From an uncultured Collinsella sp. (GTDB lineage Bacteria > Actinomycetota > Coriobacteriia > Coriobacteriales > Coriobacteriaceae), in NCBI GenBank assembly GCA_902496455.1, contig CABVAY010000012.1, positions 1 through 52,058 on the forward strand: 52,058 nt of DNA, in the 5' to 3' direction. The notes under the pieces are model-generated. The model saw only the letters and a program-made list of their open reading frames with translations, searched no databases and was not told where the DNA came from. Made by a program: the position numbers and the translations under genes. Shown piece by piece: positions 9,083 to 17,428 of the stretch (positions are counted from its first letter, which is position 1; the number at the start of each line of letters is the position of its first letter).

Positions 9083-9227
9083 AACGGTTAATAATGCCCG
9101 TGGTATTTGGTGCGCATTGCGCGCAGGCCCCCTCGCTTCTCGCACCGCTTTCCCTCCCGGGATGGTAAAGTTGTTGACCACACAGGAATGCAGGAGCGGA
9201 AAGAGAACGATTGCATTGGCTTAAAAG

Positions 9228-9468
9228 GTGACATTCAAGCAGATTGCCAACGAGGTGGGTCTTTCGCCCTCTTCTGTTTCCCTTGTGCTTAATGACCGGC
9301 CCTGCCGCATCTCGAAATCAAACCGTCGCTGCATTAAAGAAGTTGCGGCGCGAGCATTACGTGCCTAACCAGATTGCCCGCAGCTCGGTGATGCGCGAGT
9401 CAAAGACGCTCGGTCTTATTGTCCCCAACATCGAGAACCTTTTAAGGCGTGTCCCAAAAATCTACTGA
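9228..9468 (+). pseudogene. Broken LacI-family transcriptional regulator (N-terminal fragment)
   Basis: From the GTG at 9228, the frame encodes a LacI-type helix-turn-helix (FKQIANEVGLSPSSVSLVLN, then the hinge-helix region) but stops at 9366 after 46 residues. Sequence continuing the same protein (HYVPNQIARSSVMRESKTLG, then LIVPNIEN) resumes in another frame, so there is a frameshift near 9340-9360. The reading then runs into the 20-bp repeat at 9445-9464 and ends. The effector-binding domain, about 270 residues in intact members, is missing. The gene is therefore both frameshifted and 3'-truncated. Apart from this fragment, 8990-9472 holds only the stem-loop above. Confidence 0.75.
9445..9464 (+). 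repeat. Second copy of the AGGC(A/G)TGTCCCAAAAATCTA repeat
   Basis: This is the same 20-base sequence as the minus strand of 5808-5827, with one difference. It lies exactly where the LacI-family fragment loses homology. Confidence 0.7.
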
Positions 9469-9472
9469 GGGG

Positions 9473-10189
9473 CTAGAACAGGAGGGCGTAGATGACGGCT
9501 ATGACAACGGAGGGGAGCATATTGGCCGTGCGGAAGGTCTGAGGGCGGATGAGATTTACGCCGACGCAGAAGATGAGCATAGAGCCCACGAGCGACAGGC
9601 TGTCGAGGGCGGCGGCGGTCATGATGGGAGAGAGTGCGCCGGCAAACAGCGTGATCGTTCCCTGGAACACGGCGACGGGCAGGGCCGAGAAGATGCAACC
9701 GCGGCCAAGCGAGGCCGTCATGGTGCAGACGATGATGCAGTCCAGCGCGCCCTTCAGGGCAAGCGTGGACCAGTCGCCGAGCAGACCGTCCTGAATCGAT
9801 CCTACGATGGCCATGGCGCCGATACACACGGTAAGCGATGTCGAGACAAAGGCATTGGTGAACTCGTTGTCACCCTCGCTGCCGGTTTTGCGCTTGAGCC
9901 ATTCGCCGAGGTTCTCGATGGCGGCCTCCAGGTTGATGGCCTCGCCGATGAGCGAACCGAGGGCAAATGAGACGATAAGCATGGTGGTGCCGGTGGTCGC
10001 CAACGCCTCTCCATCGATAACGAGCATCTTTTGCATGGTGCCGCCCAGGCCGATAAACAGAACGCACAGCCCCGACGCCTTCATGAGCGTGTCTTGGATG
10101 CGGGGCGTAATGAAGCGCCCGCCCATGAGGCCCAGCAGACCGCCCGCGATCAAAAGCGCGACGTTGATGATCGTTCCTAAACCCGGCAT
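9473..10189 (-). CDS. DUF554 family membrane protein
   Basis: A 238-residue polytopic membrane protein with about seven hydrophobic segments. The N-terminus (GTIINVALLIAGGLLGLMGG) and the conserved GSLIGEAINLE stretch are typical of DUF554 (YdfK/YqgA-like). The start ATG at 10189 has AGGAGGG three bases upstream; an earlier in-frame ATG at 10213 has none. It is transcribed alone on the minus strand, with its 3' end next to the broken LacI fragment. Function is unknown for the family, and transport is only a guess from the topology. Confidence 0.85.
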   Translation of the reverse strand: MPGLGTIINVALLIAGGLLGLMGGRFITPRIQDTLMKASGLCVLFIGLGGTMQKMLVIDGEALATTGTTMLIVSFALGSLIGEAINLEAAIENLGEWLKRKTGSEGDNEFTNAFVSTSLTVCIGAMAIVGSIQDGLLGDWSTLALKGALDCIIVCTMTASLGRGCIFSALPVAVFQGTITLFAGALSPIMTAAALDSLSLVGSMLIFCVGVNLIRPQTFRTANMLPSVVIAVIYALLF

Positions 10190-10278
10190 GAACCCTCCTG
10201 TAATTGATGCCAACGCGGCAATCGTAACAGAACGGGGAGGGGAGCGCTCAGTATCCGAGCCAAGCGGCGGTTAGCGGT

Positions 10279-11682
10279 CTAGGATAGGACGGGGCTAAAG
10301 TCGAAGCGCAGCGTCATGAGGTGCTGTGGGGACTCGATGGCCGCGGCAATGATGTCGGCATCTCGTGCGCGATCGAACCCTTCGAGTTCCATTTGATAGG
10401 GGAAGTCTTCTTGGATACCGATGCGACGAGGAACCAAAAGCTTGGTTCCGTCGAATTCTTCGGTTCGCGTTCCGTCTGCTGCAACGGAATAAAGGTGCAA
10501 CTTGGCGGTCGTTGTGGCATCAAGTGCCGAGATAGCTTGGATGTCGTTCGATGCGCTCCTTGCTCCCACTGCTGTAAGTGCCGTAGGCGCGACGACTTCA
10601 CCCGAAGGCAAAAAGACGAGCTCGACGGTATTGGGGAACGCGATGAGGATATTTTTGCGGCGGGGCGCATTGGCAGCGACTGGCTCAATGCTTGCGGCAT
10701 CGACGGTTTCCGTGTGGTCGAGCGCGACCATCATGCAACAGTTGCCTTCGTCGACATCTGGGGGAGCGGCAAATTCCAGGCCGTCTTTCGGTTGGGGATC
10801 GCCTGGTTCGGTGGCGGTGTCGCCTGGCTTCTCGAGAGGAACCGCTGCGTTGTCTTCTGACGATGCATCGTCTGCATCGTCAACATGTGGCGGTGCGTCT
10901 GCGATCTCGTCTTTGGGGGATTTGTCATTATCGCTCGATATGGGAGCAGCAATCCCGACGGACCCCACTCCGTGCCATGTCATTTGGAGCAGCGCCGGAT
11001 CGGCGAGAATGCGCTGCACGCCTTGCGCCTGGGTATCGATATTGATGGGGGCGGGTTCTGATCCGCGCGTGAGGTTAAGCGAGCCCTTCTGTCTATTGCT
11101 TTGAGCCTCTTGGTCGTCCGCGTCGCCAGCGTAGAACAGCAAAGGCGCATCTCCCGTTGCGATGGCTTCGGTGTCCGCCTTGGTCAGTCGCAGCGATGCC
11201 GTAAAGGAGATGATGGGCTGCGCGCCATCGACATTCGAGGGAACGCAGCCCAGACATACACCCCCTCCTTCTTCTTCATGGGCCGCGCTGTCGAAGACGA
11301 CCTTCGCCCCGTTCGCCGAGTCATCGACCGAGGCAATATCGATGCGCAGCTCTAAGTCGCATGGGTCGCCATCGGCGTCGACCGCAGCCGATTTCCATGT
11401 GCAGATGGCACAACCTGTCCGGGGACCGTTCTCCTTGTCCGGTCGCTTGATATCCACGACTATCGAGTCAACCGTATTGCGGTGAAGGCATCCCGAGGTT
11501 CGGACCGTGGCGCGTGCGAGCGAAAAACGTTGGCAGGCGACGATACCCGACGAATTCGCCACGGGGCTCAGAGCTTGCGGTAAGGAGTTTGCCGTGGCGG
11601 GCGTCGCCCAGGCGGCGAGAGGCGTACCGCTTACCAGTGCGCTGCAGAGCGCGGCAACGGGCAAAAGGTTTTTGGGTGCCAT
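10279..11682 (-). CDS. Secreted Cys-containing protein of unknown function, last gene of a surface operon
   Basis: A 467-residue precursor. The N-terminus has an Ala/Leu-rich signal peptide (PVAALCSALVSGTPLAAWAT). The mature part has several Cys pairs (GCAICTW, CLGCVPS, NCCMM), a long acidic Asp/Glu/Pro-rich linker around residues 255-310, and a C-terminal beta-rich domain. No sortase motif or membrane anchor is seen. It follows the small anchored protein at 11722-11982 by about 40 bases, on the same strand. The Cys pairs suggest disulfides or metal binding. I do not recognise a family. Confidence 0.65.
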   Translation of the reverse strand: MAPKNLLPVAALCSALVSGTPLAAWATPATANSLPQALSPVANSSGIVACQRFSLARATVRTSGCLHRNTVDSIVVDIKRPDKENGPRTGCAICTWKSAAVDADGDPCDLELRIDIASVDDSANGAKVVFDSAAHEEEGGGVCLGCVPSNVDGAQPIISFTASLRLTKADTEAIATGDAPLLFYAGDADDQEAQSNRQKGSLNLTRGSEPAPINIDTQAQGVQRILADPALLQMTWHGVGSVGIAAPISSDNDKSPKDEIADAPPHVDDADDASSEDNAAVPLEKPGDTATEPGDPQPKDGLEFAAPPDVDEGNCCMMVALDHTETVDAASIEPVAANAPRRKNILIAFPNTVELVFLPSGEVVAPTALTAVGARSASNDIQAISALDATTTAKLHLYSVAADGTRTEEFDGTKLLVPRRIGIQEDFPYQMELEGFDRARDADIIAAAIESPQHLMTLRFDFSPVLS

Positions 11683-11721
11683 GGTTCTCCTATCTAATTC
11701 GCGTACTCCGGTCGTGCTTGG

Positions 11722-11982
11722 CTATTGGTTGCGTTTGATGTACAGGCCAAGGCACGACAGTCCTGCCCCCACCGTGGCGACGCCTGTCGCAATGAGTTGC
11801 CGGGTGTCGCTCGTCTGGGCGAGCGGCTCGTGACGGCTGCCGCGATTAAGGCCCGAAAGGTCGACGGTCACTTCTGTGGCCGCCTGCGCTTGCTCTTGTT
11901 GAGCAAAGGCCATGGCAGGTGCGGACGCCAAGATGCCGACGATGGCGGCCAGTGCGATCGCCTTAGGACGTGGCGTGCGCAC
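11722..11982 (-). CDS. Small sortase-anchored-type surface protein (LAQTSD motif)
   Basis: An 86-residue precursor that is little more than a signal peptide (IALAAIVGILASAPAMAFAQ), a short linker and a sorting-signal-like end: LAQTSD, a hydrophobic segment (LIATGVATVGAGLSCLGLYI) and the basic tail KRNQ. The start is a GTG at 11982, which overlaps the end of the upstream gene by 20 bases, so translation is probably coupled. LAQTS deviates from LPXTG and may suit a dedicated or class-variant sortase; none is encoded in this window. Its size recalls small wall-anchoring partners of surface complexes. Confidence 0.65.
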   Translation of the reverse strand: MRTPRPKAIALAAIVGILASAPAMAFAQQEQAQAATEVTVDLSGLNRGSRHEPLAQTSDTRQLIATGVATVGAGLSCLGLYIKRNQ

Positions 11983-12565
11983 CGGGCTCGACCGTCCAGG
12001 TGATGCTTGTCACTTGATCTCCCGTACCGGTGGCGTGGTAGATGTCACGCGTGACGCGGGCGACGTGGCCACTCACATTGAGCTTGATTTTGTCCGTTCC
12101 GTCGGCAATGCCCTTGTACTTCATGTCGAAGCTTACGTCCTTGGAAAGATCGAGGCCCGTAGTTTGAGTCGCCGAGCTGGCGTCCTTTTCTGCCTTATCG
12201 GGGCCAACCTTAAAATCGATGGAGTTCTGGGCCGAGCCCGTCTTTGCGTCTGCAACGATTGTCCAGTCGTTCTTGGCCGTGACTTTCATGTTGGTGACGT
12301 GGATGCCATATGCCGAGAGGTTGTCGATGGTAATCGTCTTGTCGGAGGGTCCTACAAGCTTTCCGTCGGCTTGGGCGGCAAAGGGGATGACCGTTGGCGC
12401 CTTAAACGAAACATTGCTAATGTCGGCCTTCACCGTCACATCGGTGGTTCCAACGCGCACCTCTGCCATGGCCGCCGTTGGCGCGGCGCCCATCGCAAGT
12501 GCGAGCGTAAGCCCTGCGCCCACGGCGAGTGCCCTGGCTCCGCTCAGGTTCATGGGTGTGTTCAT
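11963..12565 (-). CDS. Secreted structural-type surface protein, beta-rich
   Basis: A 200-residue precursor starting at ATG 12565 (AAAGGA upstream). The signal peptide ends near TAAMA|EVRVG. The mature chain is beta-rich, with many Thr, Val, Asp and Lys residues, and ends in SITWTVEPGAHATS. The ITWTV-type end recalls secreted matrix or WxL-like structural proteins, but I see no confirmed WxL motif. It is co-directional with, and overlaps, the LAQTSD protein gene. A fibre or matrix subunit role is inferred from operon context only. Confidence 0.6.
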   Translation of the reverse strand: MNTPMNLSGARALAVGAGLTLALAMGAAPTAAMAEVRVGTTDVTVKADISNVSFKAPTVIPFAAQADGKLVGPSDKTITIDNLSAYGIHVTNMKVTAKNDWTIVADAKTGSAQNSIDFKVGPDKAEKDASSATQTTGLDLSKDVSFDMKYKGIADGTDKIKLNVSGHVARVTRDIYHATGTGDQVTSITWTVEPGAHATS

Positions 12566-12654
12566 AATCGATCCTTTCTGCTCGTCACGGACTGTTTCCG
12601 TGATGGTTGGACGAATGGGGGGGCAGGGTGCTGCCCCTGCGAGCGCGTCGGCCA

Positions 12655-13164
12655 CTAGCCTTCTGCCTGGGCCACCCGCACTTTGACGCGCGTCGGATTG
12701 CCGTGGGTGTCGTAGGTCTTGGCATCGAGTGCCTGAATCTCGATATATGCCTCGCCTTCTTGGATATCGCCGGCGGGGCAGGTCTCAACCGTCTTGCCGG
12801 CTTCGACCACACCGGACTCATAGATGGTCTCGTCGTTTTGAATCACGCGGAAGCGCTGGGGAAACTTGTTGTCTTGGACGTTTTGCACGTTGACGCGCAA
12901 CTTGCCGCCTTCCTGCAGCTGTGCGACCGGCGCGACCGAGATCGTCATCATGTTATCGCGGACGATGGCGTCGAGCTCATCCTGGATTTCTTGGCGCGAT
13001 TTACCCTCTGCCGTCGTGACCGAGGCGCCCGCTTCGGGCACGGGCTGCGACTGCCAGGCGTATAGCCCTACGGCGATGAGGGCGCAGACGATAGCCAGGC
13101 AGACAACGACGAGTTTCTTGCGACACCCCAGTCCTGCAAGGCGGGACGGCTTCTTCGCACTCAT
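12655..13164 (-). CDS. Signal-anchored extracellular protein of the same operon
   Basis: A 169-residue protein. Basic N-terminus (SAKKPSRLAGLGCRKK), one membrane helix (LVVVCLAIVCALIAVGLYAW), then an extracellular domain. Within it, QEIQDELDAIVRDNMM and a later ETIYESGVVEAGKTVE stretch resemble, from memory, small anchored proteins found beside Gram-positive pilus-like loci. The start ATG at 13164 overlaps the upstream stop in an ATGA junction and has AAGGA in front. Function is unknown. Confidence 0.65.
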   Translation of the reverse strand: MSAKKPSRLAGLGCRKKLVVVCLAIVCALIAVGLYAWQSQPVPEAGASVTTAEGKSRQEIQDELDAIVRDNMMTISVAPVAQLQEGGKLRVNVQNVQDNKFPQRFRVIQNDETIYESGVVEAGKTVETCPAGDIQEGEAYIEIQALDAKTYDTHGNPTRVKVRVAQAEG

Positions 13165-13457
13165 GCGGCGTCCTTGGTGGTGTAGACACGTGCGAACGTG
13201 GACGGGTCCGCTCCAAAGAGCATGTGAAGCATCAGGCGGCGCGAGTAGATGAGCTCGTCGAAGTCGTGAGGGAGCTCGATGTTGTGGATACGCGCGATGT
13301 GATGGGCGAGCGCCAAGAACGACTCGGGGTCGCAGATAACATCGGTGGTGACGTGGTATACCGCCGTATCGGGGAACGCCTCTTCGTCGAAAGGCAGGAG
13401 ATAGGGATCGTCGTCGACCTCGATGGCGACGCCGTACTGGGGCCAGTAGTATGCCAT
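13161..13457 (-). CDS. Small cytosolic protein of unknown function, first gene of the surface operon
   Basis: A 98-residue protein starting at ATG 13457 with GGAGG just upstream. It begins AYYWPQYGVAIEVDDDPYLL, is acidic in the first half, and has an alpha-helical second half (FLALAHHIARIHNIE, then LIYSRRLMLHMLFG). It has no signal peptide. The coupling to the membrane-anchored gene by a 4-base ATGA overlap places it in the same operon, perhaps as a regulator or assembly factor. I do not recognise the family. Confidence 0.55.
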   Translation of the reverse strand: MAYYWPQYGVAIEVDDDPYLLPFDEEAFPDTAVYHVTTDVICDPESFLALAHHIARIHNIELPHDFDELIYSRRLMLHMLFGADPSTFARVYTTKDAA

Positions 13458-13802
13458 GGGAACCTCCCTGCTTTTGGGCCAAAACTTCCATTGGTTTTGG
13501 CTGTCGATGCCGACCGTATCAGTCACTACTTGACCAATTTCTGACCAAATGCTTGACGGATTGACATCTCCGCAGGTAAAAGGTGGTAAAAATAACTTCA
13601 ACTTTTTTCGAGCGACAATTGCGTGGTCGCTGGCGGTAAAGCGACATGTGTCAAAAGCATCGTCTGCCGAGGAAACCTTGCCGCTCGCCGAATTGCACGA
13701 ACGTAAAAATCGCCAATTATGGAGACGGTCTCGAACACGTCGACGAAACGATGCGGTAACATCTCCCTGCAAACACTGTAGTTAGCTAAAGGGGGAGTTC
13801 GC
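13458..13802. other. Divergent intergenic region with a small hairpin
   Basis: This 345-base gap separates the surface operon from the dehydrogenase operon. A perfect 8-bp hairpin lies at 13478-13501 (GCCAAAAC with GTTTTGGC) near the start of the surface operon. Three TTGAC- or TGACC-like hexamers occur at 13530-13566, and the plus strand has TTGACA at 13561, but no convincing -10 follows at the right spacing. It presumably carries both promoters; no gene is seen. Confidence 0.35.
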
Positions 13803-15404
13803 GTGTCGGCAACCATCAAACCCTTCACCGACGAGTTCGAAGAGTATGGCCGCGATGAGTCTCGCACATCGGGCGAGGCCTCGAGCATCTCGTTTCCGAC
13901 AACGGAGGACGAGGTGTGCGCCATTTTGAAAAAGCTCCATGCCGAGCGTGTCCCGGTGACGGTTCAGGGCGCCCGGACCGGTCTTGCCGCCGGCGCCGTG
14001 CCTCATGGCGGTCACATTCTCAATACTTCCCGCATGAATCGCTACTTGGGCCTTCGTCGCGATGAACAAGGCCAATTTCTGCTGCGCGTGGAGCCGGGCA
14101 TTGTGCTCTCGGAGCTGCGCAAGCAGCTGAGCAAGAAGGTGCTGCCGACCGCTGGTTGGGACCAGGCATCGCTTGAGGCCTACGAGGAGTTCCAAGAGGC
14201 CCCCGAGCAGTTTTTTCCCACCGATCCCACCGAGGCATCTGCCTGTCTGGGCGGCATGGCGGCATGTAACGCCTCCGGCGCCCGTAGCTACGCTTACGGC
14301 CCCATGCGCCCTCACGTCGCGGGCCTTCATGTCGCGCTGACCGATGGTGACCTGCTCGAGCTTCACCGTGGCGAGGTTTTTGCACGGGGTCGCCGCCTTT
14401 CGCTCGTTACGGTGCGGGGCCGCACGCTCGAGCTCGACCTTCCCGACTACACCATGCCCAAGACCAAAAATGCTTCGGGCTATTTCGTTGCTGACGATAT
14501 GGATGCCATCGATCTGTTTATCGGTGCGTGTGGCACACTCGGCGTTATCACCGAGCTCGAGATTGCCCTGCAGGCGGCGCCTGCGGTCGTTTGGGGCGTG
14601 AGCTGCTTCTTTGACAGCGAAGACAAGGCCGTGTCCTTCACCGATTCTGTGCGCCCCGTCCTGTCCCACGCGGCTGCCATCGAATATTTTGATGCGGGCG
14701 CCCTGGATATCCTGCGTCGTCAGCGTGAGCAGTCGACCGCGTTCGCCTCGCTGCCGGCGCTCGACAAAGACGCCAAGGTTTGTGTCTACGTGGAGCTCGA
14801 CTGCGATGACGGGGCCCAAGCGACAGAGGAGCTGTATCACTTGGGGTGGGTACTAGAGCTTGCGGGCGGCAGCGACGATGCGACATGGGTCGCGCGCACC
14901 GAGGCCGATCGCGAGTGCCAGCGATTCTTCCGCCATGCGGTGCCCGAGAGCGTCAACATGCTCATCGACGAGCGTCGCCGCACGGATCCCACCATCACCA
15001 AACTGGGCTCGGACATGTCGGTGCCCAACGCACACTTGGCCGATGTCATCGCCCTCTATCGCCGCACGTTGGCCGAAAGCGGGCTTGAATCTGCCGCCTG
15101 GGGGCACATCGGTAACAACCATCTGCATGTGAATATTCTGCCGCGCGATGCGCAGGATCACCGCCGCGGCGGAGAACTCTTTGCCCAGTGGGCTTCCGAG
15201 GTCACGGCTATGGGCGGCGCCGTCTCCGCCGAACACGGTGTCGGCAAGATCAAGGCGGGCTTCTTGGAGACGATGTACGGTCACGAGGCCATGGTCGAGT
15301 CGGCGCGGCTCAAGCTCCAGCTCGATCCTGCCGGGCAGCTGGGTCGCGGTAACCTGTTTTCGGAGAAGCTCTTGGATGAGCTCGTCCAGAAAGGGGGCGC
15401 GTGA
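13803..15404 (+). CDS. lctD: FAD-binding 2-hydroxyacid (lactate/glycolate) dehydrogenase, LctD-like
   Basis: A 533-residue flavoprotein of the GlcD/DLD family. The FAD-binding PCMH-type domain is at the N-terminus (VTVQGARTGLAAGAVPHGG around residues 51-70). The C-terminal substrate-binding domain contains WGHIGNNHLHVNI and AEHGVGKIKAG. The GTG start at 13803 has GGGGGAG upstream. Its stop overlaps the GTG of the next gene (EtfB) in a GTGA junction. With EtfB and a ferredoxin-bearing EtfA it matches the electron-bifurcating/confurcating lactate dehydrogenase of Acetobacterium woodii (LctBCD). Lactate is the likely substrate, but glycolate or another 2-hydroxyacid cannot be excluded. Confidence 0.85.
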   Translation: MSATIKPFTDEFEEYGRDESRTSGEASSISFPTTEDEVCAILKKLHAERVPVTVQGARTGLAAGAVPHGGHILNTSRMNRYLGLRRDEQGQFLLRVEPGIVLSELRKQLSKKVLPTAGWDQASLEAYEEFQEAPEQFFPTDPTEASACLGGMAACNASGARSYAYGPMRPHVAGLHVALTDGDLLELHRGEVFARGRRLSLVTVRGRTLELDLPDYTMPKTKNASGYFVADDMDAIDLFIGACGTLGVITELEIALQAAPAVVWGVSCFFDSEDKAVSFTDSVRPVLSHAAAIEYFDAGALDILRRQREQSTAFASLPALDKDAKVCVYVELDCDDGAQATEELYHLGWVLELAGGSDDATWVARTEADRECQRFFRHAVPESVNMLIDERRRTDPTITKLGSDMSVPNAHLADVIALYRRTLAESGLESAAWGHIGNNHLHVNILPRDAQDHRRGGELFAQWASEVTAMGGAVSAEHGVGKIKAGFLETMYGHEAMVESARLKLQLDPAGQLGRGNLFSEKLLDELVQKGGA

Positions 15405-16222
15405 AGATGAGCGATTTCCATATGGTGGTGTGCGTCAAGGCGGTGCCGGGAAGCACCGAGGTCAAGATGGACCCCAAGACCAATACGATTGTGCGCGATG
15501 GCAAACAGGCGGTCATTAATCCCTTTGACGCGAGCGCTTTGGAATGCGCGCTGGCACTGAAGGACGACTTTATCGGCTTTGGCATGGACGTGCGCGTAAC
15601 GGTGGTGTCGATGGGCATCCCCGCGACCGAATCGCTATTGCGCGACTGCATCGCCCGAGGCGCCGATGACGCACTGCTGCTGACCGACCGCGCCTTTGCA
15701 GGTGCCGATACCCTGGCAACCACCTATGCCCTCAAGTGCGGCATCGAGGCGCTCGACGAGGACTTCGACCTGCTCATCTGCGGCAAGATGGCGGTGGACG
15801 GCGATACGGCCCAGATTGGCCCCGAGCTTGCCGGTGCCTTTGAGATTCCCTGTGTGACCGACGTGAGCTGCGTGCAGAGCGCGGGCTTTACGACCTGTGG
15901 TTCACTGGCGCTTGTTCACGGCTGCGATGCCGGCGAGGAGACGGTCTATCTTGAGATGCCGTGCGCGATGACGACCGCCAAGGAGATTGGCCAACTGCGC
16001 ATGCCGAGTATTGCCGGTATTCGTGCGGCCGAGGAGGCGGACGTGCGCGTGGTCAACGCTGCCGACGTGAACGCCGACCCCGCGCGCTGCGGCCTTGCCG
16101 GCTCGCCGACACAGGTCGTGCGATCGTTTGTGCCCGACCGCGACCAAACGTGCGAGACCGTTGACGGAACGGCGTCCGAGCAGGCGGCAAAACTTGCCAA
16201 GATTATCGAGGGGATGGCATAG
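15401..16222 (+). CDS. etfB: Electron transfer flavoprotein beta subunit
   Basis: A 273-residue EtfB. It has the family N-terminus (VVCVKAVPGSTEVKMD), the ALECALALKD helix and the conserved CGKMAVDGDTAQIGPELA segment. In bifurcating Etfs this subunit carries an additional FAD that splits the electron pair; the D-G-D-T-A-Q segment contributes to flavin binding. I took the GTG at 15401 because it overlaps the preceding stop (GTGA); an ATG two codons later is also possible. The next gene starts directly after its stop. Confidence 0.9.
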   Translation: MKMSDFHMVVCVKAVPGSTEVKMDPKTNTIVRDGKQAVINPFDASALECALALKDDFIGFGMDVRVTVVSMGIPATESLLRDCIARGADDALLLTDRAFAGADTLATTYALKCGIEALDEDFDLLICGKMAVDGDTAQIGPELAGAFEIPCVTDVSCVQSAGFTTCGSLALVHGCDAGEETVYLEMPCAMTTAKEIGQLRMPSIAGIRAAEEADVRVVNAADVNADPARCGLAGSPTQVVRSFVPDRDQTCETVDGTASEQAAKLAKIIEGMA

Positions 16223-17428
16223 ATGAGCGGACTGATTATCGATAGCGAAGCCTGTATCGGCTGCGGTCGCTGCGTTCGCGCCTGTGCCTCGGGCGGCATT
16301 GTAGTGGAAGGCGAGCGGCCCAACCGTTGCGCCCGCGTAACCGACGGCTGCATCCTATGCGGTGGGTGCGTCGACGCCTGCCCCGTCAACGCCATCTCGA
16401 TTGAGCGTGACGAGGCCGCTGGCGCGGTGGACCTTGATGCATATCGAGACATTTGGGTATTCGTGCAGACCGACGAGCACGATACGGTGACTCCCGTTGC
16501 CTATGAGCTCATGGGCAAGGGCCGCGAGCTTGCCGATGCTCGTGGTTGCCGTCTGGTGGCATTGGTCGGCATGAGCCCCGAGAGCTCTCTCGGTGACCTG
16601 GAGCATCTGGTTTGCGCCGGTGCAGACGAGGTCCTGGTCTGTCGCGACGAGCGCCTGCGCCAGAACGATGCGGAGGTTTACGCCCGGCTGATCTGCGATT
16701 TGGTGGCAGAGCGCAAGCCCGAGGCCATTCTGTACGGTGCGACCGCCTTTGGCCGCGAATTGGCACCCGGCGTTGCCGTGCGCCTGCAGACGGGCCTTAC
16801 GGCCGACTGCACCGTGCTTTCGATGGATACGGAGACGGGGCTGCTGCAACAGACGCGTCCGGCGTTTGGCGGCAACCTGATGGCCACCATCGTCTGCCCC
16901 AATCATCGTCCCCAGATGGCAACGGTGCGTCCCGGCATCTTTAAGGCGCCCGACTTTGACTACGGCCGCTCCGGCACGATCACCCAGATATCACTTGCGG
17001 ATGATGCTAAGGCTCGTGTCGAGATCTCGATTGCCGCCGAGGAGTGGGGACAGCAGGCTTCGATCGCCGATGCCGAGCGCCTGGTCGTGGTGGGTCGCGG
17101 CATTGGTTCCAAGAAAAACCTGCCGCTGATGCGAAGGCTCGCCGAGGCTCTGGGGGCCGAGCTTGGCTGCACGCGACCTGTCGTGGAGGCCGGCTGGTTG
17201 GAGTGTCACCATCAGATTGGCCAGACGGGCGTATCGGTTTCGCCCAAGCTTCTCGTGAGTATCGGTGTTTCGGGCGCCATCCAGCATCTTGCCGGCATCG
17301 GTGGGGCGGAGTGCATTATTGCCATCAACGAGGACCCGGATGCCTCCATCTTTGGTGCTGCCCAGTATAAGGTTGTCGGCGATGCCGTCGAGGTCGTCGA
17401 GGAGCTGCTGGCCCAGCTTGAGCGCTAG
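16223..17428 (+). CDS. etfA: Electron transfer flavoprotein alpha subunit with N-terminal 2[4Fe-4S] ferredoxin domain
   Basis: A 401-residue protein. Two CxxCxxCxxxC clusters (Cys 11, 14, 17, 21 and Cys 43, 46, 49, 53) form a bacterial ferredoxin domain. The EtfA domain follows, with the C-terminal FAD-binding signature at about 290-390 (GRGIGSKKN, QIGQTGVSVSPKL, ISIGVSGAIQH-type and AINEDPDASIFGAA). Ferredoxin-fused EtfA is characteristic of anaerobic, ferredoxin-coupled Etf complexes, supporting flavin-based bifurcation with the dehydrogenase upstream. Its stop codon interlocks with that of the convergent HD gene. Confidence 0.92.
   Translation: MSGLIIDSEACIGCGRCVRACASGGIVVEGERPNRCARVTDGCILCGGCVDACPVNAISIERDEAAGAVDLDAYRDIWVFVQTDEHDTVTPVAYELMGKGRELADARGCRLVALVGMSPESSLGDLEHLVCAGADEVLVCRDERLRQNDAEVYARLICDLVAERKPEAILYGATAFGRELAPGVAVRLQTGLTADCTVLSMDTETGLLQQTRPAFGGNLMATIVCPNHRPQMATVRPGIFKAPDFDYGRSGTITQISLADDAKARVEISIAAEEWGQQASIADAERLVVVGRGIGSKKNLPLMRRLAEALGAELGCTRPVVEAGWLECHHQIGQTGVSVSPKLLVSIGVSGAIQHLAGIGGAECIIAINEDPDASIFGAAQYKVVGDAVEVVEELLAQLER

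Noticed and set aside
13782..14840. Minus-strand open frame of 352 codons
   Set aside because: It is antisense to the FAD dehydrogenase and lacks family features.
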